Assembly (NCBI RefSeq): GCF_029625295.1
Contig: NZ_CP121112.1
Location: forward strand, 4,278,001 to 4,342,000
Reading direction: 5' to 3'
Origin: Flavobacterium gyeonganense
Lineage (GTDB): Bacteria; Bacteroidota; Bacteroidia; Flavobacteriales; Flavobacteriaceae
DNA length: 64,000 nucleotides
Made by a program: the position numbers and the translations under genes. This document shows, one piece after another, positions 44,882 to 53,040 of the stretch; position 1 is the first letter of the stretch, and each line of letters opens with the position of its first letter. The notes beneath the pieces were generated by a model that was not told where the DNA came from, did not search any database, and saw nothing but the letters and a program-made list of their open reading frames with translations.

Positions 44882-45286
44882 TTATTTAGCTGCTATATTG
44901 CTTTTAGCGGAAGATCCTGTTTTGTAAACTGATGAAACTGGTTTTGGTGATAAAACGGCAATATTACCTTTAATGACAATTTCGTGTGTTGTAGTTTTTA
45001 CGTTGTCTTCAACTTTTAGAAAATAGGTTCCTGAAGGGAATTCCTCAAAGCTGAAAGTTTTTAAGATTCCATCTTTACCTGAAGCTCTTTCAGAATAGAT
45101 AAGATTTCCCTCATCGTCATATATGGATAAGTTTGCTTTTGTGATGTTATTTAATCCAAAAGTAACTTTATTACCATTTCCTTTAATCACGTGAAGAGTT
45201 CCACCTTCGCTTCCGTCAATTGCATATGTACTGATTCCTGAAAAAAGTACTGCTGCGATTACACTTAATTTTAATGTCTTTTTCAT
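44882..45286 (-). CDS. Secreted beta-sandwich paralogue 3
   Basis: 134 residues. Signal peptide MKKTLKLSVIAAVLFSGISTYA; mature part GGTLHVIKGNGNKVTFGLNN, ITKANLSIYDDEGNLIYSER, FSFEEFPSGTYFLKVEDN and VKTTTHEIVIKGN. Closest to paralogue 2. The region after the stop differs from the other cassettes: the AAACTTTACTAACTATCTAA segment between terminator and stop codon is missing. Confidence 0.85.
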   Translation of the reverse strand: MKKTLKLSVIAAVLFSGISTYAIDGSEGGTLHVIKGNGNKVTFGLNNITKANLSIYDDEGNLIYSERASGKDGILKTFSFEEFPSGTYFLKVEDNVKTTTHEIVIKGNIAVLSPKPVSSVYKTGSSAKSNIAAK

Positions 45287-45309
45287 GGCTTTATTTTTTA
45301 AATTATTTG

Positions 45310-45430
45310 TTCTAATTTTATACTGCTAAATTACTTCAACAATGTAATAAAGTGCACAACTCTATTTTCTGATATATATGCTGTATTCTCATTTACGAAA
45401 CCGTTATAGGTTAAAATATGAATTATTTAT
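45310..45430 (-). promoter_or_regulatory. Conserved upstream block, paralogue 3
   Basis: Same landmarks as the block of paralogue 2, with CTCATTTACGAAACCGTTAT unchanged. Confidence 0.65.
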
Positions 45431-45532
45431 TACGTTAATGTTAATTTGATGATTATTTAATAAGATTCAGGGAAGGAGTATACATGTGAAAATCAGTCGG
45501 TTTCTTTAAATTATCACTAAAAAAGAAATAAA

Positions 45533-45564
45533 AAAACAGCTCAAGAACCACCAAGAGCTGTTTT
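45533..45564 (-). terminator. Cassette terminator of paralogue 4
   Basis: AAAACAGCTC/GAGCTGTTTT arms around AAGAACCACCAA, near-identical to those of paralogues 2 and 5. Confidence 0.88.
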
Positions 45565-45637
45565 AAAAACCGTTAAGTTTTAAACTTTACTAACTATCTA
45601 ACCTCATTTTTATACTCTATGAAAAGTATAAACTTTT

Positions 45638-46042
45638 TTAACGTACTGCTACGCTTGTATTTTTAACAGAAGAGTTGTCTTTATAAACTGTTGAAATTGC
45701 TTTTGATGATAAAGCTACTTTATTATAAGAAACAATGATTTCATGTTTTGTTGTTTTTACACTATCTTCTATTTTTAAGATATAAGTTCCTTCTGGAAAA
45801 CCTTCAAAGGTGATTCTTTTTAAGATCCCATCTTTGCCTGACGCATTTTCAGAATAAAGTACAGTTCCGTCCTGGTCATAGATTACTAATTTTGCTTCAG
45901 TTACCCTGTTTAATCCAAAGGTGATTTCATTACCATTTTCTTTGATAACATGAAGGATGTAATCATTTCCATCAATTGCATAACTGCTTATTCCTGAGAA
46001 AAGTACTGCTACTACTAAGCTTAATTTTAAGATGTTTTTCAT
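45638..46042 (-). CDS. Secreted beta-sandwich paralogue 4
   Basis: 134 residues. Signal peptide MKNILKLSLVVAVLFSGISSYA; mature part YILHVIKENGNEITFGLNRV, TEAKLVIYDQDGTVLYSENA, ITFEGFPEGTYILKIEDS and VKTTKHEIIVSYN, tail STVYKDNSSVKNTSVAVR. Same cassette layout as paralogues 2 and 5, including the AAACTTTACTAACTATCTAA segment and a small TATAC/GTATA hairpin just after the stop. Confidence 0.85.
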   Translation of the reverse strand: MKNILKLSLVVAVLFSGISSYAIDGNDYILHVIKENGNEITFGLNRVTEAKLVIYDQDGTVLYSENASGKDGILKRITFEGFPEGTYILKIEDSVKTTKHEIIVSYNKVALSSKAISTVYKDNSSVKNTSVAVR

Positions 46043-46069
46043 GATTTATATTTTTAAATTATTGTTCTG

Positions 46070-46184
46070 ATTTTATACTGCTAAATTACTTCAACAAGGT
46101 AATAAAGTACACAACTGTATTTTCTGATATATGTGCTGTATTCTCATTTACGAAACCGTTATAGGTTAAAATTTAAATTATTTA
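46070..46184 (-). promoter_or_regulatory. Conserved upstream block, paralogue 4
   Basis: Contains ACTGCTAAATTACTTCAACA, TGTATTTTCTGATATATGTG and CTCATTTACGAAACCGTTAT. Confidence 0.65.
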
Positions 46185-46288
46185 TACCGATAATGTTAAT
46201 TTGATGTTTATTTAACAAATTTTAAAAAGTAATTACAGGAGTAGAAAATAATTGCTTTTGGATGTTCTTATTAATTATTAGAACAAAA

Positions 46289-46320
46289 AAAACAGCTCAA
46301 GAACCACCAAGAGCTGTTTC
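46289..46320 (-). terminator. Cassette terminator of paralogue 5
   Basis: AAACAGCTC/GAGCTGTTT arms with the same loop as in paralogue 4. Confidence 0.88.
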
Positions 46321-46390
46321 AAAAACCGTTAAGTTTTAAACTTTACTAACTATCTAACCTCATTTTTATACTATGAAAGTATAAACTTTT

Positions 46391-46795
46391 CTAGCGTACT
46401 GCTACGCTTGTATTTTCTGCAGAAAATCCTGCTTTATAAACTGAAGAAACTGCTTGTGCTGATAATACTGTAGTATTATTAGTAATGGTAATTTCGTGTT
46501 TTGTTGTTTTTACATTATCTTCTATTTCTAAGAAATAAGTTCCTTCCGGAAATTCTTCAAAGCTGAAAGTTCTTAAGATTCCGTGTTTTCCGGAAGCTTT
46601 TTCAGAATAGATCAAATTCCCACTTGCATCATAAATTGATAAGTATGCTTTTGTAGTATTGTTTAATCCAAAAGTAATTTCTTTACCGTTTTCTTTAATT
46701 ACATGAAGAACGTAATCTTTACCATCAATTGCATAAATACTTGTTCCTGCGAAAAGTAATGCTGCTACTACACTTAATTTAACTATCTTTTTCAT
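46391..46795 (-). CDS. Secreted beta-sandwich paralogue 5
   Basis: 134 residues. Signal peptide MKKIVKLSVVAALLFAGTSIYA; mature part YVLHVIKENGKEITFGLNNT, TKAYLSIYDASGNLIYSEKA, FSFEEFPEGTYFLEIEDN and VKTTKHEITITNN, tail SSVYKAGFSAENTSVAVR. The surface-exposed tail and the residues after GLNN vary most between copies, while the SIYD..GNLIYSE.A.GK.GIL core is nearly fixed. Confidence 0.85.
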   Translation of the reverse strand: MKKIVKLSVVAALLFAGTSIYAIDGKDYVLHVIKENGKEITFGLNNTTKAYLSIYDASGNLIYSEKASGKHGILRTFSFEEFPEGTYFLEIEDNVKTTKHEITITNNTTVLSAQAVSSVYKAGFSAENTSVAVR

Positions 46796-46824
46796 GATAT
46801 ATAATTTTAAATTATTGTTCTGAT

Positions 46825-46938
46825 TTCTATACTGCTAAATTACTTCAACAGAGTAGTAGAATGCACAACTGTATTTTCTGATATATATGCTATATTCTCA
46901 TTTACGAAACCGTTATATGTTAAAATTTAAATTATTCT
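46825..46938 (-). promoter_or_regulatory. Conserved upstream block, paralogue 5
   Basis: Same landmark sequences as the other cassettes; ATATGT replaces ATAGGT after the CCGTT. Confidence 0.65.
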
Positions 46939-47329
46939 TGGTGTTTTGGCTTATATGGTTATTATTTTTCAATGTTTCTTGCTTGACTGAGAATATGAAA
47001 TATAAATCGGTTTAATAATTAATATATCGCAAATTTTGTAAGAAAAAAATAAGGTTGTAATAATTTTCATCTGTTCTTTGATTTGTAAAAATGCAATTAG
47101 ATAGTGTTTTAAAGGTGTTTTATTAAAGAAAAGTGTTGAAAAAGGAAAAAATGAGGATAATTTGAGAATAAATTCTCCCTACGGGTATTAGCACTATTTA
47201 ATTAGAATTTGATAAAAATGATTACTATGTGTTTACTTTATTTTTTTTTAATTTTTTTCTCATAACAATTAAATCTCCAATATCTTATTTATGGTATGAT
47301 TTATTAAAATTGTTCAAAGCAAAAACTAA
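46939..47329. other. ~390-bp AT-rich region without recognisable gene
   Basis: No credible ORF on either strand and no hairpin of note. By position it would be the body and 3' end of a lost sixth cassette, but I see no alignable coding sequence here. Confidence 0.5.
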
Positions 47330-47386
47330 TTAGCTTTCCATTCGCTTTTGCATTTGAAGGTTAAGGTATTTTAAAATCTTTTTCAT
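47330..47386 (-). pseudogene. Remnant start of a sixth paralogue
   Basis: ATG at 47386 (minus) begins MKKILKY, matching the signal-peptide starts of the array (MKKIVKL, MKNILKL), then degenerates to NLQMQKRMES and a stop. The bases before it (TTAAATTA..GTCTAATTGTTTGATGCTGAATCAC on plus, in parts) still resemble the leader of the intact cassettes. Confidence 0.5.
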
Positions 47387-47475
47387 ACTTTAGTTTTAAA
47401 TTAAGAGTCTAATTGTTTGATGCTGAATCACTTTACGTGTAAAAGATTCTGCCTAATAAGGTCTGGAGGTTTCAA

Positions 47476-47524
47476 TGCTGTATTCTCATTTACGAAAGCG
47501 TTGTAGGTTAAAATTTGAATTATT
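47476..47524. promoter_or_regulatory. Orphan copy of the cassette upstream block
   Basis: TGCTGTATTCTCATTTACGA, AAGCGTTGTAGGTTAAAATT and TGAATTATT match the blocks of paralogues 2-5 in the same orientation. It lies between the sixth-copy remnant and the AraC gene and ends 5 bp before the AraC -7 element. Confidence 0.65.
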
Positions 47525-47529
47525 TTAGG

Positions 47530-47537
47530 TATTTTTG
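47530..47537 (+). promoter_or_regulatory. -7 element of AraC-family gene (TATTTTTG)
   Basis: TATTTTTG, 33 bases before the ATG at 47571; the orphan repeat block occupies the -33 zone. Confidence 0.5.
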
Positions 47538-47570
47538 TTAATTTTGTTTTTATTATTTAATCTTTGAGAA

Positions 47571-48443
47571 ATGAAACCAATTGCCCCAGCTCTTGAGATA
47601 ATATCAAACTCATACGGAAGTTCTTTTACCTATACCAAACATGCGCATAAGACAAATAGTAAATCGCACCTGCTGCATTACCATCCCGAAATTGAAATTG
47701 TCTTTGTGAACGGTGGTGCAGGGAAGAGGCAGATAGGAAGCCATATTTCTTATTATACGAATGGTTCCCTGATTTTAATAGGCTCAAACTTGCCACATTG
47801 CGGTTTTACAAACGAAAAAACAGGAAATAAAGATGAAACCGTGATTCATTTTAAACCGGATTTTTTAGGAAATGAATTTTTTGGTATTCCTGAAATGAAA
47901 AAGATTCAAAAACTGCTCGAGCAGGCTAAAGCCGGAATTGCATTTGGTGGCGAAACAAAAAAAATAATAGGAACCAGAATGGAATTGATGGAGAATAAAT
48001 CTCCGTTTGAGCGTTTTCTGACTCTTTTAAGTATTTTAAAAGATCTGGCATCTTCTGAAGAATATACCATTTTAAATGCAGACGGATTCCTGATGGAAAT
48101 GCAGGTGACGGACAATGACAGGATGAATGTAGTTTTTAGTTATGTAAAAGATCATTTTCAGGAGCCTATTTCTGTAGATGAGATTTCGAAACTGGTGAGT
48201 ATGACTACACCATCTTTTTGTCGTTATTTTAAAAAAATATCCAATAAAACCTTTACCGAATTCGTAAATGAATACCGTTTGGTTCATGCCTCTAAGCTTT
48301 TGGCAGAAAAACCTATTAGTATAAATGAGGTTTGTTATGAAAGCGGATTTAATAATTTCAGTCATTTCAGTAAGTCCTTTAAGCAATATACAGGCAAAAG
48401 TGCTTCAGAATACAGACAGGAGCACAGGGCTACGATTATGTAA
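47571..48443 (+). CDS. AraC-family transcriptional regulator with cupin domain
   Basis: 290 residues. N-terminal cupin (~20-100; HYHPEIEIVFVNGGAGKRQIG, GSLILIGSNLPHCG), linker, and a C-terminal double HTH (~190-285; VDEISKLVSMTTPSFCRYFKKISNKTFTEFVNEYRL, INEVCYESGFNNFSHFSKSFKQYTGKSASEYR). The cupin suggests a sugar or small-metabolite effector. Its promoter region carries the same block that precedes the tandem paralogues, so it may regulate both itself and them; this is inference. A terminator follows at 48471-48499. Confidence 0.93.
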   Translation: MKPIAPALEIISNSYGSSFTYTKHAHKTNSKSHLLHYHPEIEIVFVNGGAGKRQIGSHISYYTNGSLILIGSNLPHCGFTNEKTGNKDETVIHFKPDFLGNEFFGIPEMKKIQKLLEQAKAGIAFGGETKKIIGTRMELMENKSPFERFLTLLSILKDLASSEEYTILNADGFLMEMQVTDNDRMNVVFSYVKDHFQEPISVDEISKLVSMTTPSFCRYFKKISNKTFTEFVNEYRLVHASKLLAEKPISINEVCYESGFNNFSHFSKSFKQYTGKSASEYRQEHRATIM

Positions 48444-48470
48444 AGATTCATTTTATAGCGTATAAAACGT

Positions 48471-48499
48471 AACCATCAATTTAGCTGATGGTTTTTTTA
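48471..48499 (+). terminator. Terminator of AraC-family gene
   Basis: AACCATCA/TGATGGTT arms, then T run. Confidence 0.85.
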
Positions 48500-48563
48500 T
48501 GCCTTTTTTGAACTTAAAGATTTATATTTATGATTCATAAAAAACTTAAAACTATAAAAAACT

Positions 48564-49430
48564 ATGAGACATTTTAAAATACTGCTTTTTGTCTGTATAC
48601 TCGGTATTGGAAGTTCTTATGCTGCTAAAGTAGATACGCTCGAAGTTGCCAGTACGGCAATGAACAAAACCTATAAAGCCGCTGTTGTACTGCCTAATTC
48701 GTATGCTAAAAGCAAAACAACATTTCCTGTCATGTATTTATTGCACGGTGCTTACGGACATTTTGGTGACTGGCTGAAAAATACGCCAAATAAAGAACTT
48801 GTAAAAAATTTAGCAGACCAATATAATCTGATAGTTGTAATGCCCGAAGGCGAAACGTTTAGTTTTTACATCGATAGTCCGGTGAATAAAGGAAGCCAGT
48901 TTGAAACCTTTGTAACTAAAGAAGTGATTCAGAAAGTGGATAAAACATACAGGACGATTGCTAATAAAAACGGGCGTGTCATTACCGGACTTTCTATGGG
49001 AGGTCATGGGGCATTGTATCTGTCTGCCAGAAATTCTGATTTATTTTGTGCTGCCGGAAGCATGAGTGGTGCTGTTGATATGAGTGGAATGCTAAATCGT
49101 GATTCTGCTGCTCAGGTTCTTAAATTGATTGAGCCTGTTTTTGGTGATAAGAGTAATGATATAAAAATGTATGAGCAGCACGCGGTTTTAAATATGATTG
49201 ATAAAATAAAAGTCAATAAACTGCCACTAATTATTGACTGTGGCGTAGACGATTTTTTGATAGAACCGAATAAAGAATTACACAGAAGACTGGTATATAA
49301 TAAGGTAGAACATGATTATACGGAAAGACCCGGCGCACATACCTGGGAATATTGGGAAAATGCATTGCCGTATCATGTATTATTTTTTAATAAAATACTA
49401 CTTAAAAATCAGGAGATTACAAAAAAGTAA
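48564..49430 (+). CDS. Secreted alpha/beta-hydrolase (esterase D-like)
   Basis: 288 residues. Signal peptide MRHFKILLFVCILGIGSSYA. Catalytic triad visible: Ser in ITGLSMGGHGALYLSAR (near 147), Asp in DCGVDDFLIEPNKELH, His in RPGAHTWEYWENALPYH. VMYLLHGAYGHFGDW supplies the oxyanion region. Belongs to the esterase/feruloyl-esterase/mycolyltransferase-like family; true substrate unknown. An acyl-sugar substrate would fit its place after a cupin AraC regulator. Confidence 0.9.
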   Translation: MRHFKILLFVCILGIGSSYAAKVDTLEVASTAMNKTYKAAVVLPNSYAKSKTTFPVMYLLHGAYGHFGDWLKNTPNKELVKNLADQYNLIVVMPEGETFSFYIDSPVNKGSQFETFVTKEVIQKVDKTYRTIANKNGRVITGLSMGGHGALYLSARNSDLFCAAGSMSGAVDMSGMLNRDSAAQVLKLIEPVFGDKSNDIKMYEQHAVLNMIDKIKVNKLPLIIDCGVDDFLIEPNKELHRRLVYNKVEHDYTERPGAHTWEYWENALPYHVLFFNKILLKNQEITKK

Positions 49431-49518
49431 GTAAAATATTCCGAAAGAATGCGTTAAAAGTTTTTTTTGGTTTGATTTTTGGAATACCTTTAAGTATAAA
49501 CTTTAAAATTTAAAAAAT

Positions 49519-50028
49519 ATGAAAAAGATATTGACACTTTTCGCAGTTGTTGGGTTATTTGCATTCTCTGGTTGCTCGGATGATGATAATGATATAGACA
49601 ATGACACAATTAGCGAAGTAATAGAGGTAAAAGGTTATAATTTTAATTCTGGTAATGGATATAGAATTAGATACGATTTGAATCCTGAGATCTTTCCAGG
49701 TGATATGGTTTTAGTTTATAGATTAGTAGCTGTAGAAGACGGCGTTAAAGTTTGGAACCCTTTACGTGAAATCGCATTTGACAATAATGGGGCTTACGAT
49801 TTTAGTTACAATTTTGAATTTTCCAGATTTGATGTAGATATTTTTATGTTAGGAGATGATTTAGGTTCGGTTAATACTAATTTGAGATTAAATCAAACAT
49901 TTAGAATAGTGATTATTCCTGGGGCTGGAAATAATTTAACATCAAAAAAATCTGTGGATTTTAGCGATTATAACTCTGTTATAAAAGCTTACAATATTGA
50001 TGATAGTAATGTTAAAATTGTAAAATAA
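49519..50028 (+). CDS. Putative surface lipoprotein
   Basis: 169 residues. Lipobox FAFSGC (Cys19) followed at once by SDDDNDIDND, which matches the acidic lipoprotein export signal of Bacteroidota and predicts display on the cell surface. The mature part (EVIEVKGYNFNSGNGYRIRYDL, YRLVAVEDGVKVWNPLREI, FEFSRFDVDIFMLGDD) is beta-rich and not recognised. Own terminator. Confidence 0.82.
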   Translation: MKKILTLFAVVGLFAFSGCSDDDNDIDNDTISEVIEVKGYNFNSGNGYRIRYDLNPEIFPGDMVLVYRLVAVEDGVKVWNPLREIAFDNNGAYDFSYNFEFSRFDVDIFMLGDDLGSVNTNLRLNQTFRIVIIPGAGNNLTSKKSVDFSDYNSVIKAYNIDDSNVKIVK

Positions 50029-50052
50029 GAATTATTTATAACTGTTCATAAA

Positions 50053-50082
50053 AAAAGGAAATCGAAAGATTTCCTTTTTTTA
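50053..50082. terminator. Bidirectional terminator 50028/50093
   Basis: AAAGGAAATC-GAAA-GATTTCCTTT with A and T runs on either side. Confidence 0.92.
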
Positions 50083-50092
50083 TGAACATATT

Positions 50093-51763
50093 TTATTGTT
50101 TTATGAATTTTGTTTGGGCAGAATCTCTTCCCGCTCCTCTTCCTGATCTAATAAGCTGTATGTTAACGAAGTAAATTCCTGATGGTAAATTTGAAACATC
50201 TAATTGGGCTAGATTTGAATTTATTAAAGAATTGCTAATAGGGACAAATGTATTCCCTGTCTCATCGATAATTGTTATTTGGGATAGTGATGTAGATGTA
50301 TTTGTGTTTTCAATGTTTAAAATTGATGTTGTTGGATTTGGATATATTTTTATAAACTCAGCATTATAAGATCTATGTGGGATTTCAAAAATTATTTTAA
50401 TAATATTGCTTGAACAATATTTTTGTTGAACAGCATAATCATAATAAATCCTTCTGTAAAATTGTGTTTGGGTGTCGGTTAATCCATAAGTACGATTTTT
50501 TATGGGTAAATAATCTTTTGAATTCGCTCCAAAAATATCCTCCCAAGTTATACCATCATTTGAAATCTGCCATTGAACAAATTGTTGATAATCTCCTACT
50601 ATTGGAGTTGCTACTTTGTCTACAGCTATAGTTTGATCACAGCAAATTATATTTTCTATGCTGTTATTACCAAGAGGTATTATATTTACAACATTACTTG
50701 CTGCGGACTTTCTATATTTTGTTTGTGGAGCATATTTTTCTTCAAGGATTAATCTTCTATATTCCATTGCTTGTTCAGTTTTAGCTGGAGTGTAATTAGC
50801 TTCTGTGGCTCCAGTTATATCTACCCAATTGTATTTAGACTCAGTAAAATAATACTTAAAATAAGACCATTGAGCGGGAAACTTAATTCTAGATTGCCAT
50901 TGATAATTTGTTAAGTTAGTAGTCACTTGTTGACCTCTTGTTCCTTCAGTTTTAGTTGCTTGATTGCCAATTATAGTTTTAGGAGCTTCATCATTTGTTA
51001 GGTATTGATTGCCTACAATTGTATTGTCTACTAATGTAGAAGTTCCGTAAAAATTTGAAGGTGATGCCTTTATCACTCTACTATAGTTAGGACTTCTTCC
51101 GTCATTAAAAGTTGTTTTTTCTCTTAGGGTAGTATATTTATATATTCGATTACTTGTTTGACTTTTATATTCAAATTCATTTTCATCTACCCATACTTGC
51201 GACTCTATATTTTCAGCATTAACAAAATTATTATTAAATTCAGGTAATATTGGGAAACCTCCATATGGTATATATTGGAAATAACTGTCGGAAGATTCTG
51301 GAATTGTTGGAGTTGTAGGAGTAGTTGATGTTTCATTTTTCTTGACTGATATATTAGAGCTTTTATAAGCTACTCCTGAATAAGTTTTATATTCAGCATA
51401 AATATATCCTCCCGAAGTATTAAAATCGCCAGAATACAATTTTATACTGAAGCTTCTGGTGGTAACGTTTCCGGCACCAATATATATTGATCCTCCATCA
51501 CCACCGTTTGCAATATTTGATCCTGATGCATTATCTTTTGAAAAATAAATTTTTATTGTACCCTGATCTCCAACACTGGCGTTTGTTGGGATTTTAATTT
51601 CTACAGACAATGAAACGGAAGAGGTTGACAACGATCCTAAATTAATTGCGCCGCTACTATAAGCAACGCCATTTACAAGTGTTGGTGTGAGTGTAACTTT
51701 TTGCCCAAACATAGAAATGTTTAGTAAGAGCAACAAAACGAAATAAACGTAATTTTTTCTCAT
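50093..51763 (-). CDS. T9SS type A sorting domain-containing secreted protein
   Basis: About 556 residues from MRKNYVYFVLLLLLNISMFGQ (signal peptide); a -7 element at 51791-51798 overlaps the upstream ATG (51793) and rules it out. Residues ~20-145 are an Ig-like or CBM-like beta domain, then a Thr/Pro linker (TTPTTPTIPES). A middle region has two copies of a W-x-IS-DG-x-W-type segment (WVDITGATEANYTPAKTEQAMEYRR; WQISNDGITWEDIFGANSKDYLP) as in flavobacterial repeat adhesins. The C-terminal sorting domain starts at IKIYPNPTTSILNIEN and ends TKFIKQ, with an odd Arg/Gly-rich insertion (RSGRGAGRDSA) before the last strand. Confidence 0.85.
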   Translation of the reverse strand: MRKNYVYFVLLLLLNISMFGQKVTLTPTLVNGVAYSSGAINLGSLSTSSVSLSVEIKIPTNASVGDQGTIKIYFSKDNASGSNIANGGDGGSIYIGAGNVTTRSFSIKLYSGDFNTSGGYIYAEYKTYSGVAYKSSNISVKKNETSTTPTTPTIPESSDSYFQYIPYGGFPILPEFNNNFVNAENIESQVWVDENEFEYKSQTSNRIYKYTTLREKTTFNDGRSPNYSRVIKASPSNFYGTSTLVDNTIVGNQYLTNDEAPKTIIGNQATKTEGTRGQQVTTNLTNYQWQSRIKFPAQWSYFKYYFTESKYNWVDITGATEANYTPAKTEQAMEYRRLILEEKYAPQTKYRKSAASNVVNIIPLGNNSIENIICCDQTIAVDKVATPIVGDYQQFVQWQISNDGITWEDIFGANSKDYLPIKNRTYGLTDTQTQFYRRIYYDYAVQQKYCSSNIIKIIFEIPHRSYNAEFIKIYPNPTTSILNIENTNTSTSLSQITIIDETGNTFVPISNSLINSNLAQLDVSNLPSGIYFVNIQLIRSGRGAGRDSAQTKFIKQ

Positions 51764-51790
51764 AATGAAATTTAATAATTTATAATGAGG

Positions 51791-51798
51791 CAAAAATA
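51791..51798 (-). promoter_or_regulatory. -7 element of T9SS gene (TATTTTTG)
   Basis: TATTTTTG on the minus strand, 27 bases before the ATG at 51763. Confidence 0.55.
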
Positions 51799-51858
51799 GT
51801 TTATTAATAATGTTTAATCTTACTTTTTGTATCTAATTTTTAAGTTTTTATTTATAAA

Positions 51859-52827
51859 TTATTCCTCATCTAAATCACTCAATTCTTTTTCCTCTCCAAA
51901 TTTCAAAGAAACCAAAATTCCAACTAAAAGTGATAGGGCGATAAATCCTAAAGAAGCCCATTCCGGAACTTGAATATAATCGTGCAGCAGCATTTTTAAT
52001 CCTACGAAAGCTAAAATAGCTACCAGACTGTATTCCAGATAACTGAATTTTGCCAGCATATTGGCTAAAAAGAAGTACATAGAACGCAATCCTAAAATGG
52101 CAAAAATATTAGAGCTAAATACCAAAAATGGGTCAGATGTAATGGCCAGAATTGCCGGAACACTGTCAACGGCAAATAAAACATCCATAACTTCAATTAC
52201 AATTAAGGCAACAAATAATGGCGTAGCGGCTTTTTTTGCCGTTTTAGTGGCAATGAAAAATTTTTCACCTTCAGTTTCTGAGGTAATCGGAATAATTTTT
52301 CCTAAAGCTTTGTATACGAAAGAATCTTTTGGCTGAAAATCTTCATCTTCGCCCGAGAAGAGCATTTTTATAGCGGTAAAAATCAGGAAAATTCCAAATA
52401 TATAAGTAGTCCATGTAAATTTATTAATTAACATTACACCAAAGAAGATCATTAATCCGCGGAAAACAATTGCACCCAGAATTCCCCAGAATAATACACG
52501 ATGCTGGTATTTTTGCGGTATTTTGAAAGAAGCAAAAATGATGGCGATTACAAAAATGTTATCGACACTTAAAGAAAGTTCTATTAAGTAACCTGTAATA
52601 AACTTCATTGAAGCCACCGCAGGCTTTAGATTATCGGGATTTGCAATATAATCTGTGGTATAAAGCCAATAAATCACTCCTGAAAAGAGAAAAGATAGTG
52701 TAACCCAAATCAGCGTCCATTTGCTTGCTTCTTTGGTACTAATAATATGTGGTGTTTTATTGAAGACTCCTAAATCTAAGGCAAGAATAAAAACTACGGC
52801 CAGTAAAAAAATGATCCAGACTATCAT
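51859..52827 (-). CDS. TerC/Alx-family integral membrane protein
   Basis: 322 residues, about nine membrane segments. Family hallmarks: YLIELSLSVDNIFVIAIIF (near 85-103) and VIEVMDVLFAVDSVPAILAITSDPFLVFSSNIFAILGLRSMYF (near 205-247), with paired Asp residues in the membrane. Related to Alx/TerC exporters linked to manganese homeostasis and tellurite resistance; exact cargo is inference. No yybP-ykoY-like leader is evident in the ~210-bp upstream region. Promoter at 52854-52861. Confidence 0.93.
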   Translation of the reverse strand: MIVWIIFLLAVVFILALDLGVFNKTPHIISTKEASKWTLIWVTLSFLFSGVIYWLYTTDYIANPDNLKPAVASMKFITGYLIELSLSVDNIFVIAIIFASFKIPQKYQHRVLFWGILGAIVFRGLMIFFGVMLINKFTWTTYIFGIFLIFTAIKMLFSGEDEDFQPKDSFVYKALGKIIPITSETEGEKFFIATKTAKKAATPLFVALIVIEVMDVLFAVDSVPAILAITSDPFLVFSSNIFAILGLRSMYFFLANMLAKFSYLEYSLVAILAFVGLKMLLHDYIQVPEWASLGFIALSLLVGILVSLKFGEEKELSDLDEE

Positions 52828-52853
52828 AATTTGTTATTTTTTTAGGGTTTATA

Positions 52854-52861
52854 CAAAGATA
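52854..52861 (-). promoter_or_regulatory. -7 element of TerC-family gene (TATCTTTG)
   Basis: TATCTTTG on the minus strand, 26 bases before the ATG at 52827. Confidence 0.6.
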
Positions 52862-52988
52862 AGTGTTGAAGTTTAACTTAAGAAAGGAATTAGGTTAAAC
52901 TTAACTTCAGGATTTTTAACTAAAAACCTTTATTTAATGGAGATTGTTAAAGCTTAGCTATTGTAAATCATTCGATTTTATGAATAAA

Positions 52989-53019
52989 AAAAGTGCCATC
53001 GTATTGATGGCACTTTTGT
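52989..53019 (-). terminator. Terminator of glnA
   Basis: AAAAGTGCCATC/GATGGCACTTTT arms of 12 bases, then T run on the minus strand. Confidence 0.92.
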
Positions 53020-53040
53020 GAATATAAATTAAGCTTTGAA

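Noticed and set aside
43990..46940. Regularly spaced repeats that could be taken for a CRISPR array
   Set aside because: Repeat spacing is ~750 bp and the repeats are promoter and terminator parts of paralogous genes; there are no short spacers and no cas genes.
50130..50165. Sequence resembling a sequencing adapter (CGCTCCTCTTCCTGATCT)
   Set aside because: It differs from common adapters by several inserted bases and the reading frame continues to a normal TKFIKQ end; noted only as an oddity.
51859..53040. Manganese-type riboswitch upstream of the TerC-family gene
   Set aside because: No paired-helix leader with the expected conserved loops could be seen in the gap.
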